64,000 nucleotides of DNA from Pyrrhosoma nymphula (Eukaryota > Arthropoda > Insecta > Odonata > Coenagrionidae), in contig OY754336.1 of the NCBI GenBank assembly GCA_963573305.1, positions 15,660,699 to 15,724,698 of the forward strand, written 5' to 3'. Under the pieces are notes generated by a model. That model saw only the letters and a list, made by a program, of their open reading frames with translations. It was not told the DNA's origin and ran no database searches. Of this stretch, positions 11,414-23,551 are shown piece by piece. How positions within the stretch are numbered: position 1 is the first letter of the stretch; each line of letters starts with the position of its first letter. The position numbers and the translations under genes were made by a program.

Positions 11414-11549
11414 AAGATATGAAGAATTGAAGGGGTTTCTAATAACAGGCCGTCCTTAGGAGGGAAAGCGAGACAATATCTATTAGATTGGGATACAGAA
11501 TGGGGACTGTCCAAGAACCTACCAATGAGCTGGTAGAATACTTTAATGG

Positions 11550-13616
11550 TAATATGACCTTCCATTGAAGTAAATTATGTAAGATTCAAGCCAAAATGAA
11601 GTAGTATGAGCTGTAGTCGTTATGTTACGTGGGATTCATTGAAGTGGGTGTCTACTTGCGTGAAACATCCCTGTTGTTGTATTTTTAATATAAATATATT
11701 TTTTTTATAAATGATTATTTTTAAACTCTAGAATTTATTTTGAGGACTGGACCTATTGAATATTTTTGTAATAAAGTGAGAAAATTATATGTCTATAATT
11801 ACCTTTAATGATGAGTTGTAAGGTATCACAAACTAATTCTCATTGTGTGAATAATCCTCAATTTATGGGGATGATGGGAAGATATCATAGAATATATGTA
11901 AGCAGTCAGTAGCGTTTGGTTTTTCCTTTTTCCGGTTTAAGTTGAGGCATTTTGTAAGTGAATTTTTCAAATAAGCTATTTAACGATCACCAAAGTATTT
12001 TCGAGGAAACTGCATATGCCTCTCGGTAATAATTGCGCATTTGAAATAAGCTTGATAGAAGTGCGGTATAAATATTTTTAGAATTATATCATCTTTCCAC
12101 CAATTACGAAGGTTTACCCTCTTACGGGGTAGTTACTTCTGTGTTTTGCGATTATCTCCAAAGCACTCAGGAAATACTTCATTTAGTAATAGGTAATTAT
12201 AAAAAATAACTGTGTTATTTGGTGCTTCATCGTCTTCAGTGGGTACTTTCACATGTGTTACCTTTGACTGCTTTGGATACTGTTGAAAACCTTAGGTTTA
12301 GGCGTTGATTGTGTGTTTTCTGAACATTCATATTTCCCATTATTTTCTATTTTCTGTCCCAATTCGTTGGATTAGTTAGCGTTATTTTCCGTGTTCCTGG
12401 TAGGGTATTATCGTCCTGACTGTTTACGCATCCGTGTTTGTTTTTATGCTTAGAATTGCGAATGAGGCCTGTCGAAAAATTGGGAACGCGGTCAAAAGGA
12501 TTGCTTAAAAAATGCTGCAATCGCTCACTCGCCGCGAAAAAAAACCATTGGACAAAAAACTGATCGCCTAGTATTAAGGCACTCGTGAATGGTAACCGTC
12601 GCTTGAAATGTCCATTTCACCGATATTACTTGAGCGCGGTGTGCCATTCAAATTCTCTTCCAGTCACCTCCTGCCTCCGGCGCTGAATCCCTGAGACTTT
12701 CCCGCCTCCCGTGCGCTCTTAAGAATTTCATAACGTCACGGGTGTAGTAGTACGGCGCAGTACAACATGCATTAAAGACGCCGAGAAAGAGCAGTGGGGG
12801 AACGAGATAATCGCCCGAGAGCGGTTGTGCGATGCGCGAATCGTGCATCGCGTGGAGTGGGAAACGCCGCTTCGCTTTTCGCAATGTACCCCCGCTTTGT
12901 GTTGTTGTCCCCGCTGCCTTCCCCACCCTCCTCACGCCCGCCACGGGTTCCCTTCCCCCTGCACCCCTCACCAACCCCTTCTCCGTCGGGTCCCACTCCT
13001 CCCCCCCGCTTCCTAGACCCCCTCTCGCCCCCTCGCCCACCCTCGGAAATCTGGGTGTGGAGACGAGAGGGGGAGGGGCTGGCGGGGGGGGGGGAAGGGT
13101 TAGACTGGGGGAGGAGAAAAAGCGTCTGGCCGGGTCCCTTTCTTCTCTCTCTCTCTTCCCCTCTTCTTACAGCTGTCTCTCTTTCTCTCTCTCCCTCTCC
13201 TTTCAGTCTCCCTTCCTCATTTTTTCCCCTTCGCAAAACCCTTTCCCTCGCCCCCCCCCCCCCCAACCCGCCCCCCGCGCCCTCTCTCCTCATCTCCGTC
13301 CGTCCCTTACTCCACTCCTCTGCCGTCTCTCAGGATATTCCCTCCCGTGTGCGAATATATTTTCCTCCTCCTTGCCGGATAACCTTCTTCGCCCTCCCAA
13401 ACCTTTCCACCCTCTTTCTTCTCTTTTTACTCGATGTAAAAAAATAATACGGTGACAGACCCCTTTCTCTCCACTCCTTCCACCCCCGCTTTCCTCCCTT
13501 CTCTCTTTCTTGCCCAACGCACCTCTCTATTCTGAATTCCTTCGCTTGGGCGTGACCGTCCTCTTTGCCGTCTTTCCTCCTCATACCTCCTTCCCCCATG
13601 TCCTTTCGAATCCCAA
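11550..13616. other. gene-free; GC-rich and pyrimidine-rich tract at about 12,640-13,560
   Basis: 11.6-12.6 kb is AT-rich with nothing recognised. 12.64-13.56 kb is GC-rich, with long C and CT runs (for example 13,250-13,265 and 13,140-13,200). Open frames up to 217 codons there are overlapping, low-complexity and present on both strands. A short hairpin CGATGCGCGAATCGTGCATCG lies near 12,831-12,851. A promoter-type CpG-rich island is possible but unsupported by any exon. Confidence 0.5.
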
Positions 13617-13884
13617 GGGATCAGGTTGGTGAGTTGACTGGAGTGCCTGCTTCTTATTCCAAAGGTCCGGGTTCAAATCCCGGGTGTGGTGGATATTTTT
13701 CTGTTGAATCCCTATCCCTACTTGCTGAGCTGTTCTGTGTGAAGAGCATTTTTAATGCAGTAAAGGAGTTCCGTCGGATGGGACGTTAAACGGTGAATAC
13801 CCTGGCGCCTTCAGTCAAGAGCCAGCTAATGTCGGCGTCGAGTTTATCTCCACCCTTCCTCCATTCCGATTAAAATCCTTTCCT
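13617..13884 (+). repeat. tRNA-derived SINE (family S2), nearly complete
   Basis: The A-box-like TTGGTGAGTTGACTGGAGTG is followed by the B-box-like CCGGGTTCAAATCCCGGGTG at about 13,667, which also forms an acceptor-like stem. A conserved middle block GGATGGGACGTTAAACGG lies at 13,778, then GCTAATGTCGGCGTCGAG and TCTCCACCCTTCC. The middle and 3' blocks recur at 46,757-46,850 and 49,081-49,180. Confidence 0.8.
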
Positions 13885-16206
13885 TTCCTGCATGCCCTCA
13901 ACGGGGACAGTATCCTCCGTGAAGATCCAACTTCTCCAATTCTGATAATTTTCATGGACCCTCATGGTCAAGGCAGATTTTCTTTGCAGTTATAATTGTA
14001 GAAATAGGGTCTTTGGATACTTCGATTGCTTTTTTCCACAGCCCACAAAACTGTTTTCATATTCAGCGTCTCGCTTGCGCTGGTACCGCTTAATTGAGAC
14101 ATGTGCTGGCCTCAGACTTATCCCCCACCCTTCCACCGACTCATGGTGTCCCTGCGACCATAATATTGTAATATTACCCTCTGCTCTTGGGATATGCCAT
14201 GCTTCCGAGCGTTTATTGACGTGTGGCATTTAGGTAAGTGATATCATTGTACGTGATTAGAGATACGAAATTTTATTCTCATTCAGGGCGACTCAACCAA
14301 TTCAATCACAGTTTAGGAGAAGCCATTTTGTTATTTCCTGAGTACATGTTGATGTTATTCACTAATGATCAGTCGATCTTCCGGGATGAGGATTGCGTTC
14401 CGAATTGCGTGCGTTTTCCTTAAAAAATAACGTCGAATCACTTTTTGTTGTTGTAAGAGTTTGGTGTCTGAGTTATAGATGCTTCAGTATGATATAGACG
14501 ATGATAGAAAGTTGTAGATGGCTTACGTTCTAGTCAATTTCAAAACCTACTGGAGATATACCGCAAGCCGGAAGAAATTTTTCAAAATACCATTGGTACG
14601 TATCGAATATTTTAATGTTGTGAATTTCCTCCTCTTGCGAGATGGACAGCTGCTTGTGGATGAGGATTTCGTCTGAGGATTCGTTGAAGTGGAAACAGCT
14701 TTTGTCTGAAGTTCTGTTACTTCTGAACAGTCGGCTGCGGACCAAAGGTATGGGATTCACTCGTGTAAAGTCACGCGATGTGCTGGGGGCGGGATCGAGA
14801 TGGGAAAGTTCCGGCGACTCTCCTCAAACTTACCAGCGATGCCTTTATATTAGTTGGGCTAATTCTCTTTCGGGCTGTCTGACTGCCTAGTATAATCCTT
14901 TTAGGTGTCTCCTTCTTCCGTAGAAATGAATCCGGCGGCGCTGTGGCGTTGGTTGTTAGTTGGAAAAGGCATCTTATTCTCTTATTTGCGAGCTGTCTAG
15001 TCCGCTTTCCTTCATTTTGAAATGGGGCCCACATGAGACCCTGAGGGTACATTGTATCCAACTCCCAATTGAAGTCTATTTTATAAATGGGATGAGACTC
15101 ATTATTATCCATTTTCCCCCATTGAATTCGTGTCTTATCTTCGTAGTTACTATCATTTTACAATTATGTATTTTGCTCCTCGTTAACGCGTAGGTAATTC
15201 TTCCTATGATTTAAATGCTCTTTCGGTGCTACCACGAGTGCAATTCTGCTGAGTCATTTTTGTTAGATAAATTATTTACTGTCTCAGGCACCGATACATA
15301 TAATTAATTTTAGTTTATTTTTTTGGGATGTACGATGCAGCGACAAATAATTGTTTTTTCATCAATAGTGCTCTTTCATTATTTGGTGAAATAATGTATC
15401 AACTGTTTGTTGATTCTCTTCTAAATGCGTATGACTCTATAAGTTTTACTATAAGGATACGAAAACACGCATCCTAATTGATTTTTAACAATTTCAATTT
15501 AATTTCTTTGACCCCGAATCAGCGATTATCTCTAAGGATGTGTTTACTTCGTTGTGAATCAGTGTTTGTGAATAATGTGCTCTATGTATTTGTCCTGTTT
15601 TAGTTGTCGTGGGTAATGGGACTCCATTATTATAAAATTCGCGTTTTGGTTTTTTTCACCAGCTCTGCTAATTATTTGGGGATATTCAATTATAATTCCC
15701 CTCTCGTTACCTCATGCAACAGGACACAATGTTTTTTTTTCTAAAAATAGCGGCTGCTTCGTTAGCCACGAGGGACTTGCGACGAGCAGGGTAATCGGGC
15801 GCTCCCCGTTTATCGCTGCCTGGATGCTCTGTAGCGTGAGTGCGTGCTTGGATCTGCTGAGTCGGTTTGTGTGTGTGTGTGCGTGGTCGCCATTCAAGCC
15901 TCTCCGACGGTCTCCGTGCCCCGCCTCCACCTATCCCCCCATAACTCTTGTGCGCCTCAGCTTCTGCCGTGCCTCAACTCGCCTCTCTTTCCCCCCTGAT
16001 GCTCGCCAGCTTCTCCTTCTTTATCCATTTTCCTCGTTGGCCATTCCAGTGGTCACTTCCAACCCTCGTCCACCAGACTCGGGTTTCCAAGAAGGCGGGA
16101 TTGTTCTGCGTAGGCCCACTAGGCTGTCTCGTTTTCACCATGTGTGTCTGTGTGTGCGCAGGCGCAAGATTGGAGGCCAAGGAATAGCCCTCCCAACTTT
16201 TCTTTT
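13885..16206. other. no recognisable gene or repeat
   Basis: Open frames reach 131 codons near 15,824-16,219 but overlap frames on the opposite strand and resemble no protein I know. A short GT repeat lies at about 15,870-15,882. Confidence 0.55.
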
Positions 16207-16645
16207 TAAGATAGTTTGAGGAAGATATTTCCCTAGTCATAATGGAGAACATATTCGAATTTTATTTGTCAATTTCAGCGTCTGTAAGAGGTGTGAAGTA
16301 AATGTTTTAATATTAATGAGTTAAATACGACAAAAATTCTCAGTAATTTAATAAATATATCTACTTAAGTCTCTAGCTTGACTCATTTCTTCATGCTGTA
16401 CGGCCAAAAATCATTCAAAACTGAAGGGTTTTTTTGCGATTCTGTCAAAATTACTGCGGTGAGTAATAGATTAATTTTTATAACTAGTTGAGAAAACATA
16501 AAAACTGCACACAGTTAGTTTGTGACTAAATCTAGGTGTTATAAATTCCGAATTTTTTCAATACTCTCCCTCTGGAGCGCACAGCCGTAACCTATCCCAC
16601 GTAAAACAGCTCATATTTTTAGGCAAATTGCTCGAAAAGTGGTTC
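16207..16645 (-). repeat. unclassified 440-bp dispersed repeat (U1), minus copy
   Basis: This segment is the reverse complement of 29,835-30,278. Shared landmarks, read here, are CCCTAGTCATAATGGAGA, GCGTCTGTA, AAAATTCTCAGTA, ACTGCGGTGAGTAATA, AACTAA(C/A) near 16,520, CTAGGTG, AATTTTTTCAATA, CTCCCTCT, GCGCACAGCCGTAA and CTATCCCACG. I estimate about three quarters identity by eye. There is no open frame, no clear terminal inverted repeat and no tRNA-like box. The family is not recognised. Confidence 0.8.
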
Positions 16646-19058
16646 GGCAAGGAGTTAATATTTTGGCATCATTGTAAAGATGATTTTTTATATAAAATGA
16701 GGTTAAATTCTTCAAATTCTAGGTGAAGTGAGATTTCGCTCAAACTACTTCAAGTAGATGTAGAAAATCCCCTCTGCTTATGCTGGTGATTTTCCATTCC
16801 TCCAAAGGCCGTTTCACTCGGCGAATGAACCTGCGAATGATCATTCGAATGTTCATGTGCATGTCATTCATGCACCGCCTGTACTCTGCGGTACTGTAAA
16901 ATATCTCTGTGAATTATAATGGCCACTTTAACCTCTTTAAGAAGCAACTTTTCCAAGATACGTTCTAGCAGGCCTGGTTTATGCCTTGGATGAGAATTGC
17001 ACCGTGTACTTCTAGATTGACTGCCAAAAGTTTGTCCAGATGTTCAACGCAAATCGCCTTTCAGATTTTCTCTCTTCAATTATCGTTTCAAATAAATACT
17101 CCGTGCAATTTTTCCCTGATCGTCATCCTATTCTCGTGCCCTGGTCGTTCGTCTCCACCACTATCCTCGTCTTTGACCTTCCTAGCCCTTGTCTACTCCA
17201 TCGCCTTTGTCTCCTCCTCTTATTTGGAATCCTCATATTCTCCAAATCTTTCCCTCCCCCTCCCCCGCACTCCCACCCCCATTTCCCTTTTGTGCCGAGC
17301 CGGTCCTCCTGTCTAGTGTCTCAACCCCCCCCCCCCACACCCCTCCCCCCTCCTGGCGTCTCGAATATCCGGTGGAAGGAAGAATGATTGAAGGAATTCG
17401 TGGAAAGCTGGAGATCTCTGGGCAAGGGTGAGAAGAATGGACGGGGTGGGGATGTAAGATGAAGGTTTGGCTTCTTTGGTTCGGAGCGAAAGGGGTCTTG
17501 GGTAGGTTTGAGTCTGGTTTTGGCCAAAGTGGACGGACGGTGGAATATAGACGTGAGCTAGACCGTAGATGACGATGATTTGGGACGAGGGTAGACCTAA
17601 GAAAAAACGGGGAATGGTGGATGAAGACGTGAACAAAAATTTGTGGGGAACGGTGTAGGACAGGGAAGGACCAGGGATGCTGGGCCAAACCGTGGAACCG
17701 GTTATCTCTTTGGTTTGTTCGGAAGAGCTCGTAGGTATACCAGAGCAGGAATAGTTTTCGTACCACCGAGTGGCCTCGAACAGAACGCCAACATTAAGTT
17801 AAACTAGACTGAATCGGGGAGTAACTGAAATTGTTGGTCTCTTAATTGGTATTGGTTTTCTTTTATTGTTTCGATTCGTACGTCGGCTGGGAGAAAAAGA
17901 TTTTTGGAAAATAGCGCTGTGTTAGAGTGAAGTAGGACGCCATAATAATTGACTTTGGTGTTCGAGTGTAGAGAGGAAATCACTAAATGCTGGAGACCAT
18001 CAAAACTGGGCAAATTTGAAACCTTTCCTGTGGTACATATTTAAATGAGCCGAATACCCCTCAATCAGAACTGATCACTTTATTGCTGTTACGTTGCGGG
18101 TTCAATTTGAGTATTTTTCCCCTCTCAGTATTAACCGCTCCTTTACTGACCTCGTTGAGCTGAAATATAAACTGGGGTAGTATATCTCACTTAATATTGC
18201 AGCGGTCTCTGGGAGTGTTAATAATATTTCTCCAATAAATTTAGCGGGGTTGTGACGTTTGTTCCCCTGATTTCAAGTTCTTAATGTTGTAGAAATAGTG
18301 TGATTAAAATGTAAACGAACTATAGTTTTTGGAATTTTGCGAGGGATAACTCCGTGTGAGTCAAGTGGATGGATGAGAGCAAAAGAGGAGGGGTGATTGG
18401 TTGAGGAGGGAGTGGCGAGGAAGGAGAAGAAGAAAGAGAGAGCCGTTAGGAAATAGAATGGGGAGTGGGTTGGGAGAAGACAAGAGTGAGAATGGCAGTG
18501 GTGTATGCAGGGGGAGGTGGAGACGAGTGGGAGGTAAAGAATTGCGTCGGTTGTCTTTTGCCGTGGAAAACACGGGGACGGTGAAAATAGAGAAGGGTTG
18601 CCGTCGGCGATGAGTGAGGGCGTGGCGGGGAGAATGGCGGTTATCGTGGACTTTACAAGGGTGGCATCGACGTTGGAATGGACCAAGGGGGGGGGCGCGG
18701 GGGGAGGGAGGAGAGACAGGACGAGAGGAATGGGATTAGTGAGGCATGTATGAATGGATGGGCTCCGTCGAAAAATGAAACGTGTCTGGCAAGCTGAAGA
18801 AAGGAGAATTGAGAATAGACTGGAGATGTGGGGGAATAGGGTGGTGGTGGGTGTGTTGACTGCGGGGTTTAAAATTAGCAAAATATGGCAGAGGGAGTTG
18901 ACTTTGTATTTCGAAGGTTATCGTTTGCGTAGCAGAATTCAATTGATGCTGTTTTTGTCGGTGATTTTTGAGAAATGTTTCACGCAGAATTTCTGGCTGC
19001 GACTTCGGGAGAACTGTAGTCGGATGATTCTTCTGGTAAACCCGGAAGTGGAGGGTTA
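16646..19058. other. no recognisable gene
   Basis: At 16,804-16,900 a short palindromic block (GGCCGTTTCACTCGG, then GCGAATGATCATTCGA) weakly resembles the MITE end at 44,386. A C-run lies at 17,322-17,336. Frames of 177 and 202 codons at 17,233-17,766 and 18,273-18,881 (minus) fall in purine-rich or pyrimidine-rich DNA and have low-complexity translations. Confidence 0.5.
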
Positions 19059-20754
19059 CCATGGACCAAGGCTTTGGAGCCGAGGTCTTTGGGAGTGGCT
19101 CCGGCTTCAGCTTCGGTTTATTCCGTAGCTCCGGCTCCGGTCAAAATATTCGGTGTCAAATAACGGCTATTATTTGAATATTTCCATAGGTAAAGGATTC
19201 CCTGTGTTTTCATATAAAGATACAAAAATTGTTCCTTGTGTTAATCAACTTGCATTACTTTATTTTAAAATATGTAGTATCAATCTCTTACAAAAAACGT
19301 AATATGCATCAAATCAAGTGTAACTACATACATATATATAAAATTATCTGCAAAAAATCGCAGTTTGTAAGTATAATTGAAAATATAAAATCACTGCCAA
19401 AATTGAAGCCTCAAGTGTTCCTTGTTTTTTCTCTTATTAAAGCGTTTTTATTGAGTTGAATTCTTGTCTGTCTGTTCGGTACAAATTTTGCAGTCGATTT
19501 TAAACTAACTTGCCGATGAGCTAGTGACGTGAAACTTCAAACATAGCTCAGAACTGGATGACAATGCATTATACGCAATATAATATAACAAAATATAATA
19601 TAATAATTAATTTAACATTTAAAACGTTCAAAAAAATCTTTTTTACCTTTAAAATTATTTTAGTCTTAACATATGCTACTCGTTTAAAAATTCACCAAGT
19701 AGCATATTATGTCCTGCTTTAAATTCTGATGGTGACATCATATGGATCTCTCAGAATTTCACAGAGGCACTCAACATTTTCTGATATTTTGAGGCATGAA
19801 TAATATACAGGATCTATTGCAGCAACTTACAGAATAGACCTTAAGCAAGGAGTCACTCAATCATGTGAAATGTTGAGCTCCACCGAGTTTCATTATCCAA
19901 TATTGAAACAATTTTGTTCAGCTTCTTTGCTAAAGAAATCGTACTAGGCACTCAACATTTTTTTCACAATAGCTCTGATTTTCTCCAATAAATCTTCTGC
20001 GTAGCTTTGCTAGAATCCATTCATTACAAAAATCTATTTATAATGAATGAGTGGATTATGCGGTGCAATAGAAGCCATTTCGGTAAAATAAAACAAGGCT
20101 ATCATGAAGAAAATAACTACCAAATGCATAAACGTGAGTTAGAAAGACTGTGGGATTCGGAGACTCGATTCCTTAATTCGTTTAATGATAAGGATGGCAT
20201 CATGATGCTCTCAAGAGAATTAAGATAATTTATAGTTAGAAAATCCCGGACCTGGAAACAGATCTTTAAGCACCTCTAAGTTGGGGCTCTATGAACCTGT
20301 AGTTAATGTGGTTGCCCTCAAGGTTCGTGCACTAGCAATACTCCCTACAGGGTAAAGTAAACTTATTTAAGGATTTCGGGCGAAATTTATTCTTCGGGCT
20401 CGGTGGAGAAGATGATGAGGTAAAGTCACTTGAGAAAATATCAAGAAAAGAAATAGGCTAGGGGAGCCACTATGACGTTTTGGCTTTTCATAGAAAGCTG
20501 AGTACAACATTATGACACTATCAAAAGTACTCTTGAGTGATTTAAAAATCCTCAGCAAACGAAATGTTAACAGGAATTAAAATTACTTCATTATAGCGTG
20601 GCACAGATACCATCATTGTGGACTAGGTTAATTTAAAATCAGTGGTCGTACCCGAAGTTGGAAAATTATACAATTTCGAACTCCGGCTCCAGCAAAATGT
20701 TGGAGCCCAGGGTAGCTCCAGATCCGGCTCCAGCTCCAGAGCCCTGCCAAGGAC
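19059..20754 (-). mobile_element. hAT-type DNA transposon, complete ends, decayed interior
   Basis: The ends are CAAGGCTTTGGAGCCG at 19,067 and, reading inward on the other strand, CAGGGCTCTGGAGCTGG at 20,746. These are imperfect terminal inverted repeats of the CAGGGNTNTGGAG kind found in hAT elements. GGAGCC/CCGGCTCC-rich subterminal blocks occur at both ends. The flanks CCATGGAC (19,059-19,066) and CCAAGGAC (20,747-20,754) form an 8-bp target duplication with one mismatch, the hAT size. The body is about 1,680 bp and holds a broken transposase remnant on the minus strand. Confidence 0.8.
19690..19905 (-). pseudogene. hAT transposase remnant
   Basis: The minus-strand translation from about 19,905 down reads ILDNETRWSSTFHMIE, then several stops, with fragments LLA, GLFCKLLQ, ILYIIHASKYQKMLSASVKF and MMSPSEFKAGHNMLLGEF. 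The first block matches the conserved hAT transposase segment normally seen as ..(N/D)xxTRWNSTYxMLER. At least four in-frame stops lie within about 70 codons, so it is long dead. Only the central part of the transposase is recognisable. The zinc-finger N-terminus and the C-terminal dimerisation motif were not found. Confidence 0.65.
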
Positions 20755-22773
20755 ATAATTATTTCGGCTTATTGGCAGCGTTGTCGGCGTAAACTGGGTC
20801 ACCAGTCGTCAGTGATGCATGGAAAGTTCGAAATGTCTTCAATCATTTAATTATGAAAGCTAGAATGTAGAAAACTTGAGCCCGGCACCGTGAAACTTCA
20901 TCCTCATCCGAACCTTAGAGACTGAATATTTTTTTCGAAGGCTAAGCTTTCGTTTCTCTTAATCCAAGTCTTGTACATGTGATAGCAGCAACCGAAGTTA
21001 ACTACAAGAAAACTTTTAGAGCCAGGAGTCAAGAGTTGTGTATGAATATGAATGTGCAACCCACTTTTTTCTCCTTTTTCGTTATAGGTCGTAGACAGGT
21101 GGTCATTGTCCGCGCCAGGCAATTTTCACTTTTCCGTTTCGATTCTCTTTTCATGAAATTTTACTCCCCGTTCAGTTTTGTTCTTGTTATTTCTTAAACT
21201 CTGGATGTAAAATATTTTTAGAAATGATGTCGGCGAGTCTTACCTATGAGTTATTTCTGTATCTAGTTTTGAAGTTGTTTTTGTAGGTAAACCTTGTCTC
21301 GGCGAATATAGGGGTATGATTCGGGATCCCTCGTCTTCAGTTCGTGATAGAACTGAAATTTATGTGCTTGATGCATTCCGTAGTCACTGCCGTTCCCGTT
21401 CCAAATTCTGTGGCGATTTCTTCTTAGAGCCTCTACGTGCAATGCCACTGCTGAAACTACAGTGAAAATGCAACTAGGTTTAGCTATATTGGCACTTTTT
21501 CGAATCAAAGCCAGAAAAAAGACAGCTGCGCTAACGAACTAAATATTTATTCCGAAAAAAACTCTTGAGGTAGTACATTGTTGTGGTTAGAATAAAATAT
21601 CTATTTGGTGAATAATGTCTAGAAAACGTGTGCACACCATGAGTCCCTAGTTTTCCTGGCACTTTCCAATAGTCATTCATTTCATTGAAAATTGCAGTAG
21701 AAGTAATTCGAGTTTTATATAAGCGTGTGAAAGGCTGTTAAATACGACTTAAGTGTTCTTATACATTCATCATTGAAAGTTCGTCTCGAATGGTCTTGGA
21801 TGAACTTTAAGCGTCCAAGACGTCTTGTTCAACGATCCTTGTTCAAGGCTTCTTGAATTATGTGAAACGGGCTTTGCAAATTCATAACCTATGACTTCGT
21901 AAATAATTTTGTGGAAGTTGTTACTCGCTTGTGGGCTTAATGAAGTATCCTTATTTCTATACGAAAAGCAACGCCTCAAAACGTCAAGTTTGGAACGTCA
22001 CTTGATTGCGTGTACTGGTTCGAGGGATCAGCGAGGCATTCTATGGCGTGTCAATGATGGGGCCGACGGGGAACCGAAAGAGGCGGGACTCGAAAAAATC
22101 CGCGTTCGGCACGCGAGATGAATGGGGATATGTGTCGAGATTTTTCCGTTCGTCACTTGTCTGTTCGCGCGCTAGCCGCCGACCAATCCTCGCAGGAGAT
22201 GCTGCTGCTGATACTACGGGCGGCGGCGGCGGTGGGACTTGGGCTCGCGCGCTTCCCCCAGCAGCAACGGCGTCGCCCGACGACGCGACTGCTATGATGA
22301 ATGGACGGGTTTCATTCACACAGCAGCTCCGTTGGCAGGAGAAGAAACGCATCCGTGGGCACAGCGGGAGTCGCGCCCATGACCTCTCCGTCCTGCGTCC
22401 CTCCCCCTCTCAGCTCCTCCACCCTCCCCTCCCTCCACCCTGTACACCCCTTTGCGTGCATTCACACATGCAGACTCGAGTGTCTGCCCGTGAGCGTATT
22501 AACCGAGGACGACTGGGGAACCCGTTTTTGCCCTCAATATTTCTTCCCTCCCTTCTTCTCCCCCCCCCCCCGTCCCGAGCCGTTTCAGCTCCCTCCCTCA
22601 TGTGGGAACAATCGCCACTCTGCCGGAACATCTTTTTTTTTAATCCTGTGAGAACGAATTGGTGTTCTCTGGGAGCACACACCCACACTATATGGCACTG
22701 GATCCATGACTGATTGCAGAGAACTTCCCGCCAGTTATTAAGTTTAAGGTCCTTTTTAAATTATTATTGAGGT
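20755..22773. other. gene-free; GC-rich island at about 22,100-22,640
   Basis: The island has short GCT and GGC triplet runs (22,200-22,240) and a C-run at 22,561-22,572. The 235-codon frame at 22,006-22,713 is covered by an open opposite-strand frame and is of low complexity. The remaining sequence is unrecognised. Confidence 0.5.
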
Positions 22774-23294
22774 TAAGCATTTTCTAAAGCCCTGTCGCAC
22801 AAAACCAAAACTAGACTTTATAAAACAATAATATCCCTAGTACTACTCTACGGATCCGAAACGTGGAGGATGACGAAGAAGGATGAGAAAAAACTAATAG
22901 TGTTCGTGAGTAAGATATTGCGAAAAATCTATGGGCCCACATACGAAGAAGGACAATGGAGAAAAAAAACACAACAGAGAAATCAGGAATCTATATAAAC
23001 ATCCAGACATAACAAGTGAAATAAAGGCGAGAAGAATCAGGTGGGCTGGACATATTCTGAGGAAAGAGGAGGGATGTCTGTTGAAGGAGGTACTAAATGG
23101 GATTCCTGAAGGAAGAAGACCCAGGGGAAGACCGCGGCTAAGATGGTGGGACCAAGTGAGAACGGATATGCGAAAAATTGGAGCAACAGAAAGAGAGGCA
23201 GAAGATCGATCCAGGTGGAGGGGATTTGATGGTGCGGCTAATTATAGCCTAAGATATAGATGGCCCTGGGAGTAAGTAAGTAAGCATTTTCTAA
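22774..23294 (+). mobile_element. 5'-truncated LINE copy with 14-bp target duplication
   Basis: The insert 22,788-23,280 is flanked by TAAGCATTTTCTAA at 22,774-22,787 and 23,281-23,294. It ends in (GTAA)n. The C-terminal coding remnant at 22,931-23,275 contains ARRIRWAGHILRKEEGCLLK, GIPEGRRPRGRPRLRWWDQV and RTDMRKIGAT. This is the basic 'RxRWxGH ... GRPRxRW.D' tail found at the C-termini of several LINE clades. Upstream, broken frames give TLVLLYGSETWRM-like residues. The clade is not resolved. The clean flanks and perfect duplication suggest it is younger than the surrounding copies. Confidence 0.85.
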
Positions 23295-23371
23295 GTTTGA
23301 CGTCCGATTTTATTACCCACTTCGAATAAATTTTATAAGACATAATGAAACCTGGAAAATAATGTTGCTAA

Positions 23372-23551
23372 ATGTTGGGGGTTGTTCGGGTTTCCGACCG
23401 GGTCAAATTCCATTTCTCCCGACTTTTCGATGAATGAGTCGTTCATTCATCGAAGCATTCATTCCCTGAGGATGATGAACGACTCGTTCATCGGAACGTC
23501 GGCAGAAATGGAGAGTTTGACCCGGTCGGAAACCCGAACAACTCCCAACAT
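23372..23551. repeat. foldback element, about 80-bp arms
   Basis: The left arm starts ATGTTGGGGGTTGTTCGGG and the right arm ends with its complement (CCCGAACAACTCCCAACAT). The arms then share CCGGGTCAAA, CCATTTCT and GCCGAC-like blocks. The turn region carries GATGAACGACTCGTTCATC, itself a hairpin, followed by GGAACGTCGG. Compare GAAACGTCGG at 32,808-32,819. It has no coding content. Confidence 0.8.

Larger units (their letters stand above)
8394..11549 (+). mobile_element. RTE-type LINE (family RTE-2), decayed, with two SINE insertions
   Basis: The left boundary is inferred from sequence shared with the deleted copy at 39,047 (GGAGACAGACGAATG). The right boundary is where similarity between the two copies ends, after GGTAGAATACTT. 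In order it holds a 5' UTR, an AP-type endonuclease domain (8,783-9,587), a linker (9,763-10,056), the start of the reverse transcriptase (10,258-10,793) and a C-terminal region (10,970-11,413). Stops and frameshifts break it throughout, and the polymerase catalytic core is missing between about 10,855 and 10,880. SINEs sit at 8,409-8,599 and 10,064-10,252. Family assignment rests on the endonuclease signature, which resembles RTE-derived proteins annotated as craniofacial development protein 2-like. Confidence 0.85.

Noticed and set aside
12794..13447. 217-codon frame at 12.8-13.4 kb with overlapping 207- and 173-codon frames
   Set aside because: Produced by GC- and CT-rich composition. No recognisable motif, and simultaneous openness on both strands argues against coding.
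22006..22713. 235-codon frame in the 22-kb GC-rich island
   Set aside because: Contains triplet-repeat and proline/serine runs, and has an open antisense frame. No domain or splice context recognised.
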